64,000 nt of DNA from Basilea psittacipulmonis DSM 24701 (GCF_000743945.1 NZ_CP009238.1:744001-808000), one strand, 5' to 3'; positions 46,705-56,672 are shown, counted from the first letter of the stretch. Program-made: numbers and translations. Notes: a model not told the origin generated them from the letters alone.

Positions 46705-48105
46705 ATGAAAAAAGTAAGTTTATATGGCATTGCATTATTAACATTGATTACCCCCCCCCCATTAGCTCATGCTGAAGATTGTAGTGGTCTGAATAAAGGC
46801 ACTGGGCAAGGCTTGGCATGTGGTATGTTCTCCGAAGCAACTGACATTACAAATATTGCATTGGGACCATCTGCTGCAGCAACACAGGGTGGAGCTGTAG
46901 CTATTGGTATAAACTCTGAATCATCCGGTATAGGATCTGTTGCACTGGGTAGTTTTAGCAATAGTAATGGTATATTTACAATAGCTCTTGGTTCGGGGGC
47001 ACAAACGCATAATAAAGATAAAACTACTGATACCTTTACTGTAGATGCTAAGAATAATTCAGTTGCTACTAAAACAGATGATGGCTATGTCATCACTTTT
47101 AAGGAGAGAGAGGTCGATGCGATGATTGCTGATCCCAACAGAGGTCCACAATATTCTTCAATTGCGCTTGGCGCAACGAGCCGAACTTATGGGGCGTCAG
47201 CCATTGCCATGGGAGGGTTTGCGACTGCTTATGGTCATCTTTCTACAGCGGTTGGTAATGTTGCTCAAACGGGTAGTGATGGTGCCAGTGCTTTTGGGGA
47301 TCACAGCCAAGCGACTGGAAAATCTTCTCTTGCATTAGGTCGGTATGCTGTGGCTAAAACAGCTTATTCAGTGGCTTCAGGGTATAAAGCCAAAGCAGAA
47401 GGCGAACGTGCGATAGCCATGGGCGTAAATTCTCAATCTTCAGGAAGATATTCTACGGCGATTGGTGTGGATTCTAAAGCTTCTGGCGTACGTGCAGTTG
47501 CTTTAGGTACAACAGCTAAAGCTGAAAAAGAAAAATCAATGGCATTAGGTGATCAATCTACAGCAAATGCTAACAAAGCAACAGCGGTGGGCGCAGGTGC
47601 TTCTGCTACACATGAGAATTCTGTTGCTTTAGGTAGTGATTCAACTACGAAACAAGACAATTCCGTATCGGTAGGTTCTAACGCCAACGGTCAAGAAACC
47701 ACTCGTACTATTACCAATGTAACAGCTGGTGAGAATGATACGGACGCCGTGAACGTGAGTCAGCTTAAAGAGTATGTATCTAATAACGGTGCTGCAGCTG
47801 TTGCACCACAATTAACCAATATTTCTAACCAAGTGGCAGGACTTAGTAATGCTGTAGATAAAAACCGTAAACAAGCTTCCTCAGGTATTGCGGCAGTTGC
47901 TGCTATGGCTAATATTCCCGTTCCTTCAGTGATTGGTAAAAATACAGTAGGAGTCGGTTTAGGTTATCATGATGGTCAGTCAGCATTAGCGATTGGTGCG
48001 GCTCGTTACTTTGAAAATCGTATTGCGGTTAAAGCCAGTATTGCAACCGGCATGACTAATCATAAGAAAGCAACGATTGGTGTGGGTGCTTCTTATACTT
48101 GGTAA
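46705..48105 (+). CDS. YadA-type trimeric autotransporter adhesin, poly-C phase-variable candidate
   Basis: The 466-residue protein is a trimeric autotransporter: signal peptide (KKVSLYGIALLTLITPPP, cleaved after about AHA), a head of many YadA/Hep_Hag 14-residue repeats (SVALGS, AIAMGG, STAIGVDSKASG types, about residues 45-310), a neck and short stalk (VTAGENDTDAVNVSQLKEYV, about 325-345), a coiled coil, and the YadA membrane anchor ending GVGASYTW with the usual terminal aromatic residue. Three chains form the outer-membrane barrel and surface head, typically binding host matrix. ATG 46705 follows AAAAGG by eight bases. Codons 16-19 contain ten consecutive Cs; the current length keeps the frame open. 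The gene is bracketed by direct repeats. Confidence 0.92.
   Translation: MKKVSLYGIALLTLITPPPLAHAEDCSGLNKGTGQGLACGMFSEATDITNIALGPSAAATQGGAVAIGINSESSGIGSVALGSFSNSNGIFTIALGSGAQTHNKDKTTDTFTVDAKNNSVATKTDDGYVITFKEREVDAMIADPNRGPQYSSIALGATSRTYGASAIAMGGFATAYGHLSTAVGNVAQTGSDGASAFGDHSQATGKSSLALGRYAVAKTAYSVASGYKAKAEGERAIAMGVNSQSSGRYSTAIGVDSKASGVRAVALGTTAKAEKEKSMALGDQSTANANKATAVGAGASATHENSVALGSDSTTKQDNSVSVGSNANGQETTRTITNVTAGENDTDAVNVSQLKEYVSNNGAAAVAPQLTNISNQVAGLSNAVDKNRKQASSGIAAVAAMANIPVPSVIGKNTVGVGLGYHDGQSALAIGAARYFENRIAVKASIATGMTNHKKATIGVGASYTW
46751..46760 (+). repeat. Poly-C tract (C10) in the adhesin signal-peptide codons
   Basis: Ten C residues span the Thr-Pro-Pro-Pro codons. Loss or gain of one or two Cs would shift the frame before the mature protein. 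Homopolymeric C or G tracts of this length are established phase-variation switches in Neisseria and other mucosal bacteria. Confidence 0.9.
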
Positions 48106-48218
48106 TGACAACAAAGTTAGCTAAATAAGTCAATAACGGGTTCCTAAGGAACCCGTTATTTTTATTCTCTGGCTAAGGCGGTAATTGGGTTTAGTCTCGC
48201 TGCATTGCGAGCTGGCAT
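48049..48218. repeat. Right copy of the direct repeat flanking the adhesin gene
   Basis: This copy lies in the intact context: end of the adhesin gene, shared terminator, end of macB on the minus strand. See the left copy at 46354-46517. Confidence 0.92.
48132..48160. terminator. Bidirectional terminator between adhesin and macB
   Basis: A 13-bp stem AATAACGGGTTCC / GGAACCCGTTATT with a TAA loop lies between the convergent genes and is followed by T-rich sequence on the plus strand. Confidence 0.9.
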
Positions 48219-50096
48219 ATAACCAAAGATTACGCCAATTAAGGTAGAACATAAGACTGCTGCAACGATGGAAAACGTTGAGAAAATCATTACAAATTCG
48301 CTACTGCTGGCATTGAAAATTCCGCCCACGATAAAGGAAAGTATAATTCCTGTAATACCGCCAATCAGACAAATCAATACCGCCTCCATCAGAAATTGTT
48401 GGAGAATGCTAGATTGTCTAGCTCCTATTGCCATTCGTACGCCAATTTCTTTGGTGCGTTCTGTTACCGACACCAACATAATATTCATCACGCCAATACC
48501 GCCTACAATCAGTGAAATCAAAGCGATGGATGAAATCAAAATTTTCATGGTATTGGTGGTATTTTCAATCGTTTGCTTAATCGTATCGGTGTTCATCACG
48601 AAAAAGTCTTTTTTGCCATGACGCATGGTCAGCAATTCAGTTAAGTTTTTCTCAGCTACTTGGCTATTGATATCATCCTTGACTTTCACGGTAATAGAAT
48701 CAATATGACGATCGCCTGAGATTTTATTCATGGCAGTGGTGTAGGGGATCCAGATATTGAGGTAGTTGCTTTGCATCCCCATGTTGTTTTGGGTTTTGGC
48801 TACTCCAATAATACGTAATGGCTTTTTATTCACCATAATGACTTTGCCAATTGGGGAGACAGAGTGAAATACTTGCTGAAACGTATTTTGATCGATAACG
48901 GCTACTTGTTCGCTATGTTTCACTTGTTCTTGTGTAAAGAATTGTCCTTCGATGGATTGGATACCTTTAACATCAAAAAATTGAACGCCCACGCCTTTGA
49001 TGTAAGCCGTATAGCTGTTACTACCGTAGGTGAGGGTGCCACTGACGGAGCTGTTAGGAGTGGAACTAACGATGTAACTTTGGCGAGCTAATATATCCGA
49101 ATCAGCCACCGTTAGATTGCGTACCCGATCGGCACGACGGTCACCAAAGCCTTTACCATTCATGATGTCCATCGTGTTGGTGCCTAATGCACTAATGTTT
49201 GAGAGAATTTTTTGTTGTGATCCATTACCTAGGGCCACCACGCTAACGACTGACGTAATGCCAATGATAATGCCCAACATGGTGAGCAAAGAACGCAGCT
49301 TATGAGCAATAATGGCTTGAATCGACATTTTAAAAGACTCAAATAATTGGTCTTTATAAAATCGCCAAGTTCGTTTGGCTTGTTGAATCTCGACGGGTTT
49401 ATCTACAATATCCGTGCTTTTGCTTTCATCGCGAATAATGGTGCCATCTTTGATTTCGATGACACGATTGGCGTACTCGGCAATTTGTTTGTCGTGGGTG
49501 ACTAAAATAATGGTGTGACCCTCTGCATGGAGCTGTTGAATGATTTCCATCACGGTCTGACCACTGGCCGAATCTAATGCCCCCGTAGGTTCATCGGCTA
49601 GGATAATTTCGCCACCATTCATCAAGGCACGTGCAATACTGACGCGTTGTTGCTGACCACCTGATAACTGATTAGGTTTATTGTAAATCTTATCTTTTAA
49701 GCCAAGTTTATCTAATAGACTGATGGCCCGTTCATGACGAGATTTTTGATCCATGCCCGAATAAATAGCTGGTAAAGCCACGTTATCGGCAGCATTCAGC
49801 GTGGAAAGTAGGTTGTAGCGTTGGAAAATAAAGCCGAATTTTTTCTGTCTAAGATCAGAAAGTTCATCCGCATTAAAGTGGCTGATTTCTTTGCCATCAA
49901 TCGTGTAAGAACCTGAATCAGCGGTATCCAGACAGCCAATAATATTCATCAAAGTGGATTTTCCTGAACCAGAGGTCCCTACAATCGCGACAAAATCTCC
50001 TTTTTTGATAGACAAATGAATATTCTTTAAGACATGCGTACGATTGTTATCAGAGCCAAAGTATTTATTGATGCCTTGTAGTTCAATAATGTTCAT
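48162..50096 (-). CDS. macB: Macrolide export ATP-binding/permease protein MacB
   Basis: MacB works with the MacA adaptor and a TolC-type channel to export macrolides, enterotoxin or siderophore-like molecules. The 644-residue protein joins an ATPase domain (Walker A GTSGSGKSTL at about residues 40-49, LSGGQQQRVSIARAL, ADEPTGALD) to four membrane helices with a large periplasmic MacB_PCD domain and the FtsX-like C-terminus (TERTKEIGVRMAIGARQ, ending in AARLNPITALARE). Standard length. The macA gene lies 21 bases upstream. Its 3' end is present a second time at 46.5 kb. Confidence 0.94.
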   Translation of the reverse strand: MNIIELQGINKYFGSDNNRTHVLKNIHLSIKKGDFVAIVGTSGSGKSTLMNIIGCLDTADSGSYTIDGKEISHFNADELSDLRQKKFGFIFQRYNLLSTLNAADNVALPAIYSGMDQKSRHERAISLLDKLGLKDKIYNKPNQLSGGQQQRVSIARALMNGGEIILADEPTGALDSASGQTVMEIIQQLHAEGHTIILVTHDKQIAEYANRVIEIKDGTIIRDESKSTDIVDKPVEIQQAKRTWRFYKDQLFESFKMSIQAIIAHKLRSLLTMLGIIIGITSVVSVVALGNGSQQKILSNISALGTNTMDIMNGKGFGDRRADRVRNLTVADSDILARQSYIVSSTPNSSVSGTLTYGSNSYTAYIKGVGVQFFDVKGIQSIEGQFFTQEQVKHSEQVAVIDQNTFQQVFHSVSPIGKVIMVNKKPLRIIGVAKTQNNMGMQSNYLNIWIPYTTAMNKISGDRHIDSITVKVKDDINSQVAEKNLTELLTMRHGKKDFFVMNTDTIKQTIENTTNTMKILISSIALISLIVGGIGVMNIMLVSVTERTKEIGVRMAIGARQSSILQQFLMEAVLICLIGGITGIILSFIVGGIFNASSSEFVMIFSTFSIVAAVLCSTLIGVIFGYMPARNAARLNPITALARE

Positions 50097-50117
50097 GATT
50101 GCTTAGCCTGAATAGAA

Positions 50118-51287
50118 TTAAAGAATACGAGGTCCACGCATATTATTGCTGACGGTTTCACCCTCTGAAATCTGAGAAGAAATCACGCGTTCGCCCTCAT
50201 TCAAACCAGAGGTAATTTCTGTATTCATATCATCATGAATACCTGTAGTGACTTCACGTTTCTCCACTTGATTGTCGGCCGTTAATACATTGACATAGGT
50301 TTTGTTACCTGATTTTTTCAAAGTCAATGTGGGTACATAAAGTGCATTTTCCGCTTGAGCAATGATAATCGTTGTTTGAGCGGTCATCCCAATACGTAAT
50401 TTCATGTCTTCATTACTGACTAAAATATTGGCATAGTAATATACGGCATCGGTATCACTCACAGACTCGGTGTAGCTGTCATCAGTTAAAGTGGACAATG
50501 CAGGGTCAACCGAATAAATGGTGCTGTGATAGATACGGTCAGGGTCAGACAGAATATTGAAGTGAACAGGTAAACCTGCTGTAACTTTTGTAATATCGCC
50601 CTCTGAAATCTCAGCTTTAATCAGCATCTTGTCAAGATCGGCTACTTGAACAATCGTAGGGGTGCTTTGATTGGCGTTGACGGTTTGGCCCTCAGAAACA
50701 GGAATAGAAATGACGACACCGTCGATAGGAGAGGTGATTTTGGTATAGCCTAAATTAGTTGTAGCAGTGTTCACCTCGATTTCAGCCTGTTTGATATTCG
50801 CTTGAACCTCTGCGATACTGGCTTGTGCAGTGGCTAGGGTATTTTTAGCGGTATTTAAATCATCTAGTGTCGTCGCTTTCTTGGCATAGAGTGATTTAAG
50901 GCGATTGTAAGAAGACAACGCCACTTCATAGGCAGTTTCTTTTGCTTGTAACTGTGCTTTGTAAGAGTCTAGCTGGGCTTGAGCCGTATTTAAATTATTC
51001 TGTTGGGTGGTAGAATCGATTTCTGCAATGAGATCCCCTTTTTTCAAGGACTGCCCCAATGTAACATAAATTTTCTTTATCTGACCAGAGACTTGAGCAC
51101 CTACTTCAACACGATTAGAACTGCGTACGGTACCGTTAGCAATCACCGTGTTTTCAATGCTACCTCGTTTTACAGGTTCGGTTAAATAAGTGATGGCGGG
51201 CGTTTTGCTCGCACTGATTAGATAAGCGACCAGTATAAAAACAACAAGAATACCTAAAAGAATAATAATACGTTTTTTGCTTAGCAT
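50118..51287 (-). CDS. macA: Macrolide efflux periplasmic adaptor MacA
   Basis: The 389-residue membrane fusion protein has an N-terminal anchor helix (RIIILLGILVVFILVAYLI), a first lipoyl half (VEVGAQVSGQIKKIYVTLGQSLKKGD), a long coiled-coil hairpin (about residues 95-175), a second lipoyl half (TKITSPIDGVVISIPVSEGQTV) and a beta barrel. It bridges MacB and an outer-membrane channel; no TolC gene is in this window. Co-transcribed with macB. Confidence 0.94.
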   Translation of the reverse strand: MLSKKRIIILLGILVVFILVAYLISASKTPAITYLTEPVKRGSIENTVIANGTVRSSNRVEVGAQVSGQIKKIYVTLGQSLKKGDLIAEIDSTTQQNNLNTAQAQLDSYKAQLQAKETAYEVALSSYNRLKSLYAKKATTLDDLNTAKNTLATAQASIAEVQANIKQAEIEVNTATTNLGYTKITSPIDGVVISIPVSEGQTVNANQSTPTIVQVADLDKMLIKAEISEGDITKVTAGLPVHFNILSDPDRIYHSTIYSVDPALSTLTDDSYTESVSDTDAVYYYANILVSNEDMKLRIGMTAQTTIIIAQAENALYVPTLTLKKSGNKTYVNVLTADNQVEKREVTTGIHDDMNTEITSGLNEGERVISSQISEGETVSNNMRGPRIL

Positions 51288-51613
51288 AATGTAGATTGAC
51301 TGATGGTTAACAAGTATTTGACTATCAAAGAATCTTAAAGTTTCGCACTATTTTAAACAAAATAATCTTAAAAAAATATTAAGACTGTGTCAGGGCAGCA
51401 GAAGTGCGAATAAATGAAAGAGGGGGAGGTAAATCAGCATTAATTTTCTGGATGAAGTATTACGCATGACGTTTTGTCACGGCAATAGCGTTGATTGTGC
51501 AAAAACGATGCAGTATGAGGTCATATAAAGGGCTAAGGTGGTAAGAGAATATTCCGATAAAGTGATTGCTTAACGGAAGATAAGCGTAAGGGCAACGAAA
51601 GATGTCGTAATGA
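51288..51613. other. Gene-free macA upstream region
   Basis: This 326-base gap between the macA start and the rsmE end holds no convincing frame on either strand. On the minus strand a TTTAAAATAG lies about 65 bases before macA and could be its -10 region. Nothing else was recognised. Confidence 0.5.
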
Positions 51614-52342
51614 TTACATCCAATTTTTTAAAGTAAAGATGGCGGCACTAAAAGCCATGCCCGCTGTCTCGGTTCGTAAAACACGCTGTCCGTGCTGAAA
51701 TAATACCGCTCCTTTGTCCGTTAAGGTTTGAATTTCTGATGAGGACCAGCCACCTTCGGGGCCGACACAGATAAAAATAGGCTGGTCGGTATGCGAGGCC
51801 AATACTTCATTCAAAGATAATGAGGCATAGGGGTGGGCGAGTAACACTAAGCTATTTTCAGGAAAACTAAGTGTATTCAATGTTTGTAGAGGTTGAAGTG
51901 ACAAAAGTTGATTGCGTCCACATTGTTCACTGGCGGATTGGATGATGTTTTGCCATCGTTGCATGCGTTTTTCTAAACGATCGCCAGATAGTTGCAAAAC
52001 ACTGCGTTGTGCTTGGATAGGGATGATTTGGTGAACGCCTAATTCAACCGCTTTTTCAATGATCCAATCCATTTTCTCACTACTGGCTAATGCTTGCACT
52101 AAGGTTAAAGAGCCCTTTGTTTCTCGTTCAATCGCTTCAAACTCAAGCTGTGTGATGCAAGCATGTCCCCCTGAAAAGTCGATTTTGCCTTTCCATTGTC
52201 CCCCTTTACCATTGAATAAAATAACCTCATCGCCATTATGAAGACGCAATGCACGCATAGCATGATGACTAGCTTCTTTAGATAGCGTGACTTTTTCTTC
52301 TTGGTTTAATGAGATTGAGCAATAAAAACGTGGTGTTGCCAT
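51614..52342 (-). CDS. rsmE: 16S rRNA (uracil1498-N3)-methyltransferase
   Basis: RsmE is a SPOUT-class methyltransferase acting on U1498 of 16S rRNA. The 242-residue product has an N-terminal PUA-like domain (SHHAMRALRLHNGDEVILFNGKG), KMDWIIEKAVELGVHQIIP, and the knot motifs SASEQCGRNQLL, FICVGPEGGWSSSEI and LRTETAGMAF. Length is standard. It is divergent from tkt. Confidence 0.95.
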   Translation of the reverse strand: MATPRFYCSISLNQEEKVTLSKEASHHAMRALRLHNGDEVILFNGKGGQWKGKIDFSGGHACITQLEFEAIERETKGSLTLVQALASSEKMDWIIEKAVELGVHQIIPIQAQRSVLQLSGDRLEKRMQRWQNIIQSASEQCGRNQLLSLQPLQTLNTLSFPENSLVLLAHPYASLSLNEVLASHTDQPIFICVGPEGGWSSSEIQTLTDKGAVLFQHGQRVLRTETAGMAFSAAIFTLKNWM

Positions 52343-52358
52343 GATAAAGGGTTACAGT

Positions 52359-52382
52359 GTTAAAATGCTAAAGAATTTTAAC
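52359..52382 (-). promoter_or_regulatory. Inverted repeat and rsmE promoter element
   Basis: GTTAAAAT (52359-52366) and ATTTTAAC (52375-52382) form perfect 8-bp arms. On the minus strand the right arm reads TGTTAAAAT, an extended -10 about 32 bases upstream of rsmE. Confidence 0.45.
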
Positions 52383-52390
52383 ATTCATAT

Positions 52391-52418
52391 TTGACATCTT
52401 ACGGTTTTTTGATACATT
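52391..52418 (+). promoter_or_regulatory. Promoter for tkt-gapA
   Basis: TTGACA (52391-52396) and TACATT (52413-52418) are separated by 16 bases, followed by AAAGGA and the tkt ATG at 52434. The leader would be very short. Confidence 0.6.
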
Positions 52419-52433
52419 AAGTGAAAGGATACC

Positions 52434-54452
52434 ATGAACCGAATTTCTAATGCCATCCGTGCCTTAACGATGGATGCTGTACAAAAGGCAAAATCAGGAC
52501 ACCCCGGTGCTCCTATGGGAATGGCCGAAATGGCCCAAGCTCTCTGGACGAAACATCTTCGTCATCACCCTAAAAACCCTAATTGGTATGATCGCGACCG
52601 TTTTGTTTTATCAAACGGTCATGGTTCGATGTTGTTGTATGCTTTATTGCATTTAACGGGCTATGACGTGAGTATAGACGATATTAAGGATTTTCGTCAG
52701 TTGCATTCTAAAACACCAGGCCACCCTGAAGTGGGGATCACAGCTGGTGTAGAAACAACGACAGGTCCATTGGGTCAAGGTATCACGAATGCCGTGGGTT
52801 TTGCTTTGGCAGAGTCTTTACTCGCACTAGAATTTAATAAACCAGGTCATGATATTGTTGATCACTATACCTATGCGTTTGTAGGTGATGGTTGCTTGAT
52901 GGAGGGTGTCTCGCATGAGGCTTGTTCCTTAGCAGGTGCGTTGAAATTATCAAAGCTTATCGTTCTTTATGATGATAACGGTATCAGTATTGATGGTCAG
53001 GTATCGCCTTGGTTCAATGACGATACACCGAAACGTTTTGAAGCTTATGGCTGGAATGTGATCAGAAATGTAGATGGTCATGATGTTGATGCGGTGTCTG
53101 ATGCGATTGAACAAGCTAAAGCAAATGCGAAAAAGCCCAATGCAGGACCGACTTTAATTTGCTGTAAAACAGTGATTGGTAAAGGTTCTCCAAATATGTC
53201 TGGCACGTCAAGTGTGCATGGGTCTCCTTTGGGTGAGGCAGAAATTCAAGCGACCCGCGAAGCGTTAGGCTGGGATTACGCAGCATTTGAGATCCCAGAA
53301 GATATCTATCAGGCTTGGTCTCAAGTCGAACGTGGTCAAGCTTTAGAAAATGAATGGAAAGTCAGTTTTGCACGTTACCAATCTTTATATCCTGAATTGG
53401 CAGCAGAATTTGAACGTCGTATGAAAGGCGAGTTGCCTGCTGATTTTGCTGAAAAAGCACAGGCGGCTTTGAAAGCTGTTGCTGAAAAAGCGGAAACGAT
53501 TGCGACACGTAAAGCTTCTCAAAATGCAATTACCGCATTAGTAAGCATCTTGCCAGAAATGTTAGGCGGTTCAGCAGACTTAACTGGGTCTAACTTAACG
53601 GATTGGAAAGGGGCAGTGGCCGTACGTCCTGGCGTATTGGGTCGTCATATTAACTACGGGGTGCGTGAGTTTGGTATGGCCGCGATTATGAATGGTATTG
53701 CCTTACATGGTGGGTATCTGCCTTTTGGGGGGACATTCTTAACATTCTCAGATTATTCTCGCAATGCTATTCGTATGGCTGCTTTGATGAAACAGCGCGT
53801 GGTTCATGTCTTTACGCATGATTCTATCGGCTTGGGTGAGGACGGTCCGACCCATCAATCGGTAGAACACGCTGCTAGCTTACGTATCATTCCTAATTTG
53901 GATGTATGGCGCCCATGTGATAGCACAGAAACCATGGTTGCTTGGATTCAAGCGGTTTCTCGTCCAGAAAGCGTTGGTATGGACGTTAAAGAAGGTGGTC
54001 CAACCGCACTCTTGCTTTCTCGCCAAAACCTGCCTTTTGTGTCACGTACAGAAGAACAGCTGGCAGCAATCGCTCATGGGGCGTATGTCTTAAAAGAAAC
54101 AGCAAACCCTAAAGTGGTTTTAATGGCGACTGGTTCAGAAGTTGAGATTGCATTAAAGGCTCAGCAATTATTGGAAGAAGAGGGAATTGGTTCACGTGTG
54201 GTTTCCATGCCTTGTACCAATGTATTTGATCGTCAATCACGCCAATACCAACAATCCATATTGCCTAAAGATTTGCCTAAAGTGGCGATTGAAGCGGGTG
54301 TGACAGATTTTTGGCGTAAATACGTAGGCATCGATGGAGCCGTGCTTGGCTTAGATCGTTATGGTGAGTCTGCACCAGCAGGGGTGTTATTTAAACATTT
54401 TGGTTTGACAGCAGAACATCTTGCTCAAACAGCCAAAGAACTGATTCATTAA
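52434..54452 (+). CDS. tkt: Transketolase
   Basis: Transketolase moves two-carbon units in the non-oxidative pentose phosphate pathway using TPP. The 672-residue protein starts [26 protein letters not shown], has the TPP/Mg motif [13 protein letters not shown] with downstream DDNGISIDG, then the pyrimidine-domain [13 protein letters not shown] with catalytic His and the C-terminal [11 protein letters not shown]. Full length. It precedes gapA by ten bases; a tkt-gapA(-pgk) order is typical of Burkholderiales, but pgk does not follow here. Confidence 0.97.
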   Translation: MNRISNAIRALTMDAVQKAKSGHPGAPMGMAEMAQALWTKHLRHHPKNPNWYDRDRFVLSNGHGSMLLYALLHLTGYDVSIDDIKDFRQLHSKTPGHPEVGITAGVETTTGPLGQGITNAVGFALAESLLALEFNKPGHDIVDHYTYAFVGDGCLMEGVSHEACSLAGALKLSKLIVLYDDNGISIDGQVSPWFNDDTPKRFEAYGWNVIRNVDGHDVDAVSDAIEQAKANAKKPNAGPTLICCKTVIGKGSPNMSGTSSVHGSPLGEAEIQATREALGWDYAAFEIPEDIYQAWSQVERGQALENEWKVSFARYQSLYPELAAEFERRMKGELPADFAEKAQAALKAVAEKAETIATRKASQNAITALVSILPEMLGGSADLTGSNLTDWKGAVAVRPGVLGRHINYGVREFGMAAIMNGIALHGGYLPFGGTFLTFSDYSRNAIRMAALMKQRVVHVFTHDSIGLGEDGPTHQSVEHAASLRIIPNLDVWRPCDSTETMVAWIQAVSRPESVGMDVKEGGPTALLLSRQNLPFVSRTEEQLAAIAHGAYVLKETANPKVVLMATGSEVEIALKAQQLLEEEGIGSRVVSMPCTNVFDRQSRQYQQSILPKDLPKVAIEAGVTDFWRKYVGIDGAVLGLDRYGESAPAGVLFKHFGLTAEHLAQTAKELIH

Positions 54453-54462
54453 GGAGGTAAAA

Positions 54463-55473
54463 ATGGCAATTCGTGTGGCAATTACAGGTTATGGACGTAT
54501 TGGTCGTAATGTATTGCGTGCATTTTATGAAATGGGTAAAAAGCATGATATTGAAATCGTTGCGATCAATGCAATGGGCGATATTGAGACGAATGCTCAT
54601 TTAACAAAATACGATAGTGCACATGGTCGCTTTCCTGGCACGGTAGCGGTGGATGGAGAATATATGGTCGTTAATGGCGATCGCATTCGTATGTTCTCAA
54701 CGCGTAATCCATTGGAGTTACCTTGGAAAGAGCTTGATATCGATGTGGTGATGGAATGTACGGGCAAGTTTAATTCTAAGGAAAAATCAAAAGTTCATTT
54801 AGAAGCAGGTGCCAAAAAGGTTTTATTATCAGCACCAGGTGGTAAAGATGTGGATGCGACTGTGGTGTTTGGTGTGAATGAACATGTTTTGAAAGCAACG
54901 GATGAAGTGGTGTCTAATGCTTCTTGCACGACTAATTGTTTAGCACCTTTAGCGAAGGCCTTACATGAAGGATTAGGCATTGAAAAAGGTTTGATGACGA
55001 CAATTCATGCTTATACCAATGATCAGGTATTAACAGACGTTAATCATAAAGATATTCGTCGTGCTAGATCGGCCACACAAAGCATGATTCCGACCAAAAC
55101 AGGGGCAGCCGCAGCGGTAGGTTTGGTATTACCTGAGTTAAATGGTAAGTTAGACGGCTTTGCGGTACGCGTTCCTACGATTAATGTTTCGATGGTTGAC
55201 TTGAGTTTTGAAGCTTCTCGAGAAACAACGGTTGAGGAAGTGAATGCTATCGTGAAAAAAGCCTCTGAGGGTCCAATGAAAGGCATTCTAGCGTATAACG
55301 AGTTGCCTTTAGTGTCGATAGACTTTAATCATGATCCTGCTTCCAGTACCTTTGATGCGACTTTAACTAAGGTGAATGGTCACTTAGTCAAAGTATTAGC
55401 TTGGTATGATAATGAATGGGGCTTCTCTTGCCGTATGCTCGATACAGCAGTGGCCATGATGAACGCAAAATAA
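54463..55473 (+). CDS. gapA: Glyceraldehyde-3-phosphate dehydrogenase
   Basis: The 336-residue enzyme has Rossmann start [17 protein letters not shown], the catalytic [15 protein letters not shown] (Cys about residue 155), [28 protein letters not shown] and [12 protein letters not shown]. At the cofactor-specificity position the wording is VAINAMGD, with Ala where NAD-dependent enzymes usually carry Asp (IND), so its coenzyme preference may be relaxed; this is inference. AAGGAGG precedes the ATG. It ends at a bidirectional terminator. Confidence 0.96.
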   Translation: MAIRVAITGYGRIGRNVLRAFYEMGKKHDIEIVAINAMGDIETNAHLTKYDSAHGRFPGTVAVDGEYMVVNGDRIRMFSTRNPLELPWKELDIDVVMECTGKFNSKEKSKVHLEAGAKKVLLSAPGGKDVDATVVFGVNEHVLKATDEVVSNASCTTNCLAPLAKALHEGLGIEKGLMTTIHAYTNDQVLTDVNHKDIRRARSATQSMIPTKTGAAAAVGLVLPELNGKLDGFAVRVPTINVSMVDLSFEASRETTVEEVNAIVKKASEGPMKGILAYNELPLVSIDFNHDPASSTFDATLTKVNGHLVKVLAWYDNEWGFSCRMLDTAVAMMNAK

Positions 55474-55526
55474 TGTCCGATATAGGCATCTAGTGATTTA
55501 TTAGAAAGCTCATCTATTATCTAACA

Positions 55527-55565
55527 TAAAAAAAGAAGCCACTTGCGTGGCTTCTCTTCATTTTA
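55527..55565. terminator. Bidirectional terminator between gapA and the alcohol dehydrogenase
   Basis: GAAGCCAC / GTGGCTTC (55535-55554, loop TTGC) is flanked by a run of As on the left (a T run for the minus strand) and T-rich sequence on the right, so it can serve both convergent genes. Confidence 0.85.
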
Positions 55566-55577
55566 AGCACAATACAT

Positions 55578-56672
55578 TTAAGGTTTAATCGCTACTTTCA
55601 ATACGCCATCTCTTTGGTTGGCAAATAGATCATAAGCTTCAACAATATCGTCTAGTTTAAATTGGTGTGTGACAAGTGGTTTGAGATCCACATTACCGCT
55701 ACGAATCACATTCATCAAACGACGCATGCGTTCTTTGCCTCCAGGGCATAGAGCTGTGTTAATCTTATGATCACCTAATCCCGCAGCAAAATACTTCAAC
55801 GGGATGACTAAGTCTTGAGAGTACACACCCAAACTAGACAAGGTGCCACCAGGTTTCAGGATGGCTAGAGCTTGTTCAAATGTTTTTTGTGTGCCAAGTG
55901 CCTCAATACTAGCGTCCACGCCACGGCCATTCGTCAGTTTCATCACCTCATCAATAATATCGACTTCTTTAAAGTTCAAGGTAACGGTTGCTCCAAGTTT
56001 TTTGGCGATTTCGAGACGTTCGTTATTACCATCGATCGCAATGATGACGCTGGCACCTTTTAATCTTGCACCTGCAGTTGCACATAGACCAATAGGGCCT
56101 TGGGCAAAGATGGCAACGATGTCACCGATTTCAATGTTCGCGTTTTCAGCACCTTTGAAGCCTGTTGACATAATATCAGGACACATCAATACTTCTTCGT
56201 CCGTGAGTCCATCAGGAATTGGGGCAAGGTTAGCCTGTGCGTCTGGCACAAGCACGTATTCGGCTTGGGTGCCATCTATCATATTTCCAAAACGCCAACC
56301 CGCTGTTGCTTTATAGCCATGGCATGAGCAAACGCCATTTTCCATAAGGTAAGAACCATCTTGAGAGGGGTAGCCATCCTGACATGGATAAGAAGTAAAA
56401 CTTGGGCAAATAGCGCCAGCAATCACCCTTTGTCCCTCTTCATATCCTTTGACATTTGAACCTAGTTTTTCAATAATTCCCACTGGTTCGTGACCGACGG
56501 TTAAACCTTTGGCAACAGGGTATTCCCCTTTTAAAATATGCACATCGGTGCCACATATGGTCGTGGTCGTGATGCGAATCAAAGCATCGTTAGGACCTAC
56601 ATCTGGAATTTTCTTCTCAACAATTTCTATTCTATTTTTGTCGATGAAGGCAGCAGCTTTCATTACACCCAT
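55578..56672 (-). CDS. Zinc-dependent alcohol dehydrogenase
   Basis: The 364-residue medium-chain dehydrogenase has the catalytic zinc ligands in TTICGTDVHILKG (Cys about residue 40) and GLTVGHEPVGIIE (His-Glu about 61-62), a four-Cys lobe between about 89 and 115, and the Rossmann segment VAIFAQGPIGLCATAGARLKGA (about 186-207). Wording such as GWRFGNMIDGTQAEYV and CPDIMSTGFKGAE is typical of the secondary alcohol dehydrogenase/isopropanol type. The physiological alcohol is unknown. AAAGGAG lies five bases before the ATG. It is not obviously linked to its neighbours. Confidence 0.88.
   Translation of the reverse strand: MGVMKAAAFIDKNRIEIVEKKIPDVGPNDALIRITTTTICGTDVHILKGEYPVAKGLTVGHEPVGIIEKLGSNVKGYEEGQRVIAGAICPSFTSYPCQDGYPSQDGSYLMENGVCSCHGYKATAGWRFGNMIDGTQAEYVLVPDAQANLAPIPDGLTDEEVLMCPDIMSTGFKGAENANIEIGDIVAIFAQGPIGLCATAGARLKGASVIIAIDGNNERLEIAKKLGATVTLNFKEVDIIDEVMKLTNGRGVDASIEALGTQKTFEQALAILKPGGTLSSLGVYSQDLVIPLKYFAAGLGDHKINTALCPGGKERMRRLMNVIRSGNVDLKPLVTHQFKLDDIVEAYDLFANQRDGVLKVAIKP

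Noticed and set aside
48268..48621. Open frame antisense to macB (about 117 codons)
   Set aside because: It lies fully within a strong macB coding region, has no ribosome-binding site and no recognisable protein features.
55843..56316. Long open frame antisense to the alcohol dehydrogenase (about 157 codons)
   Set aside because: It overlaps a well-supported dehydrogenase along its whole length and has biased, low-complexity composition typical of antisense frames.
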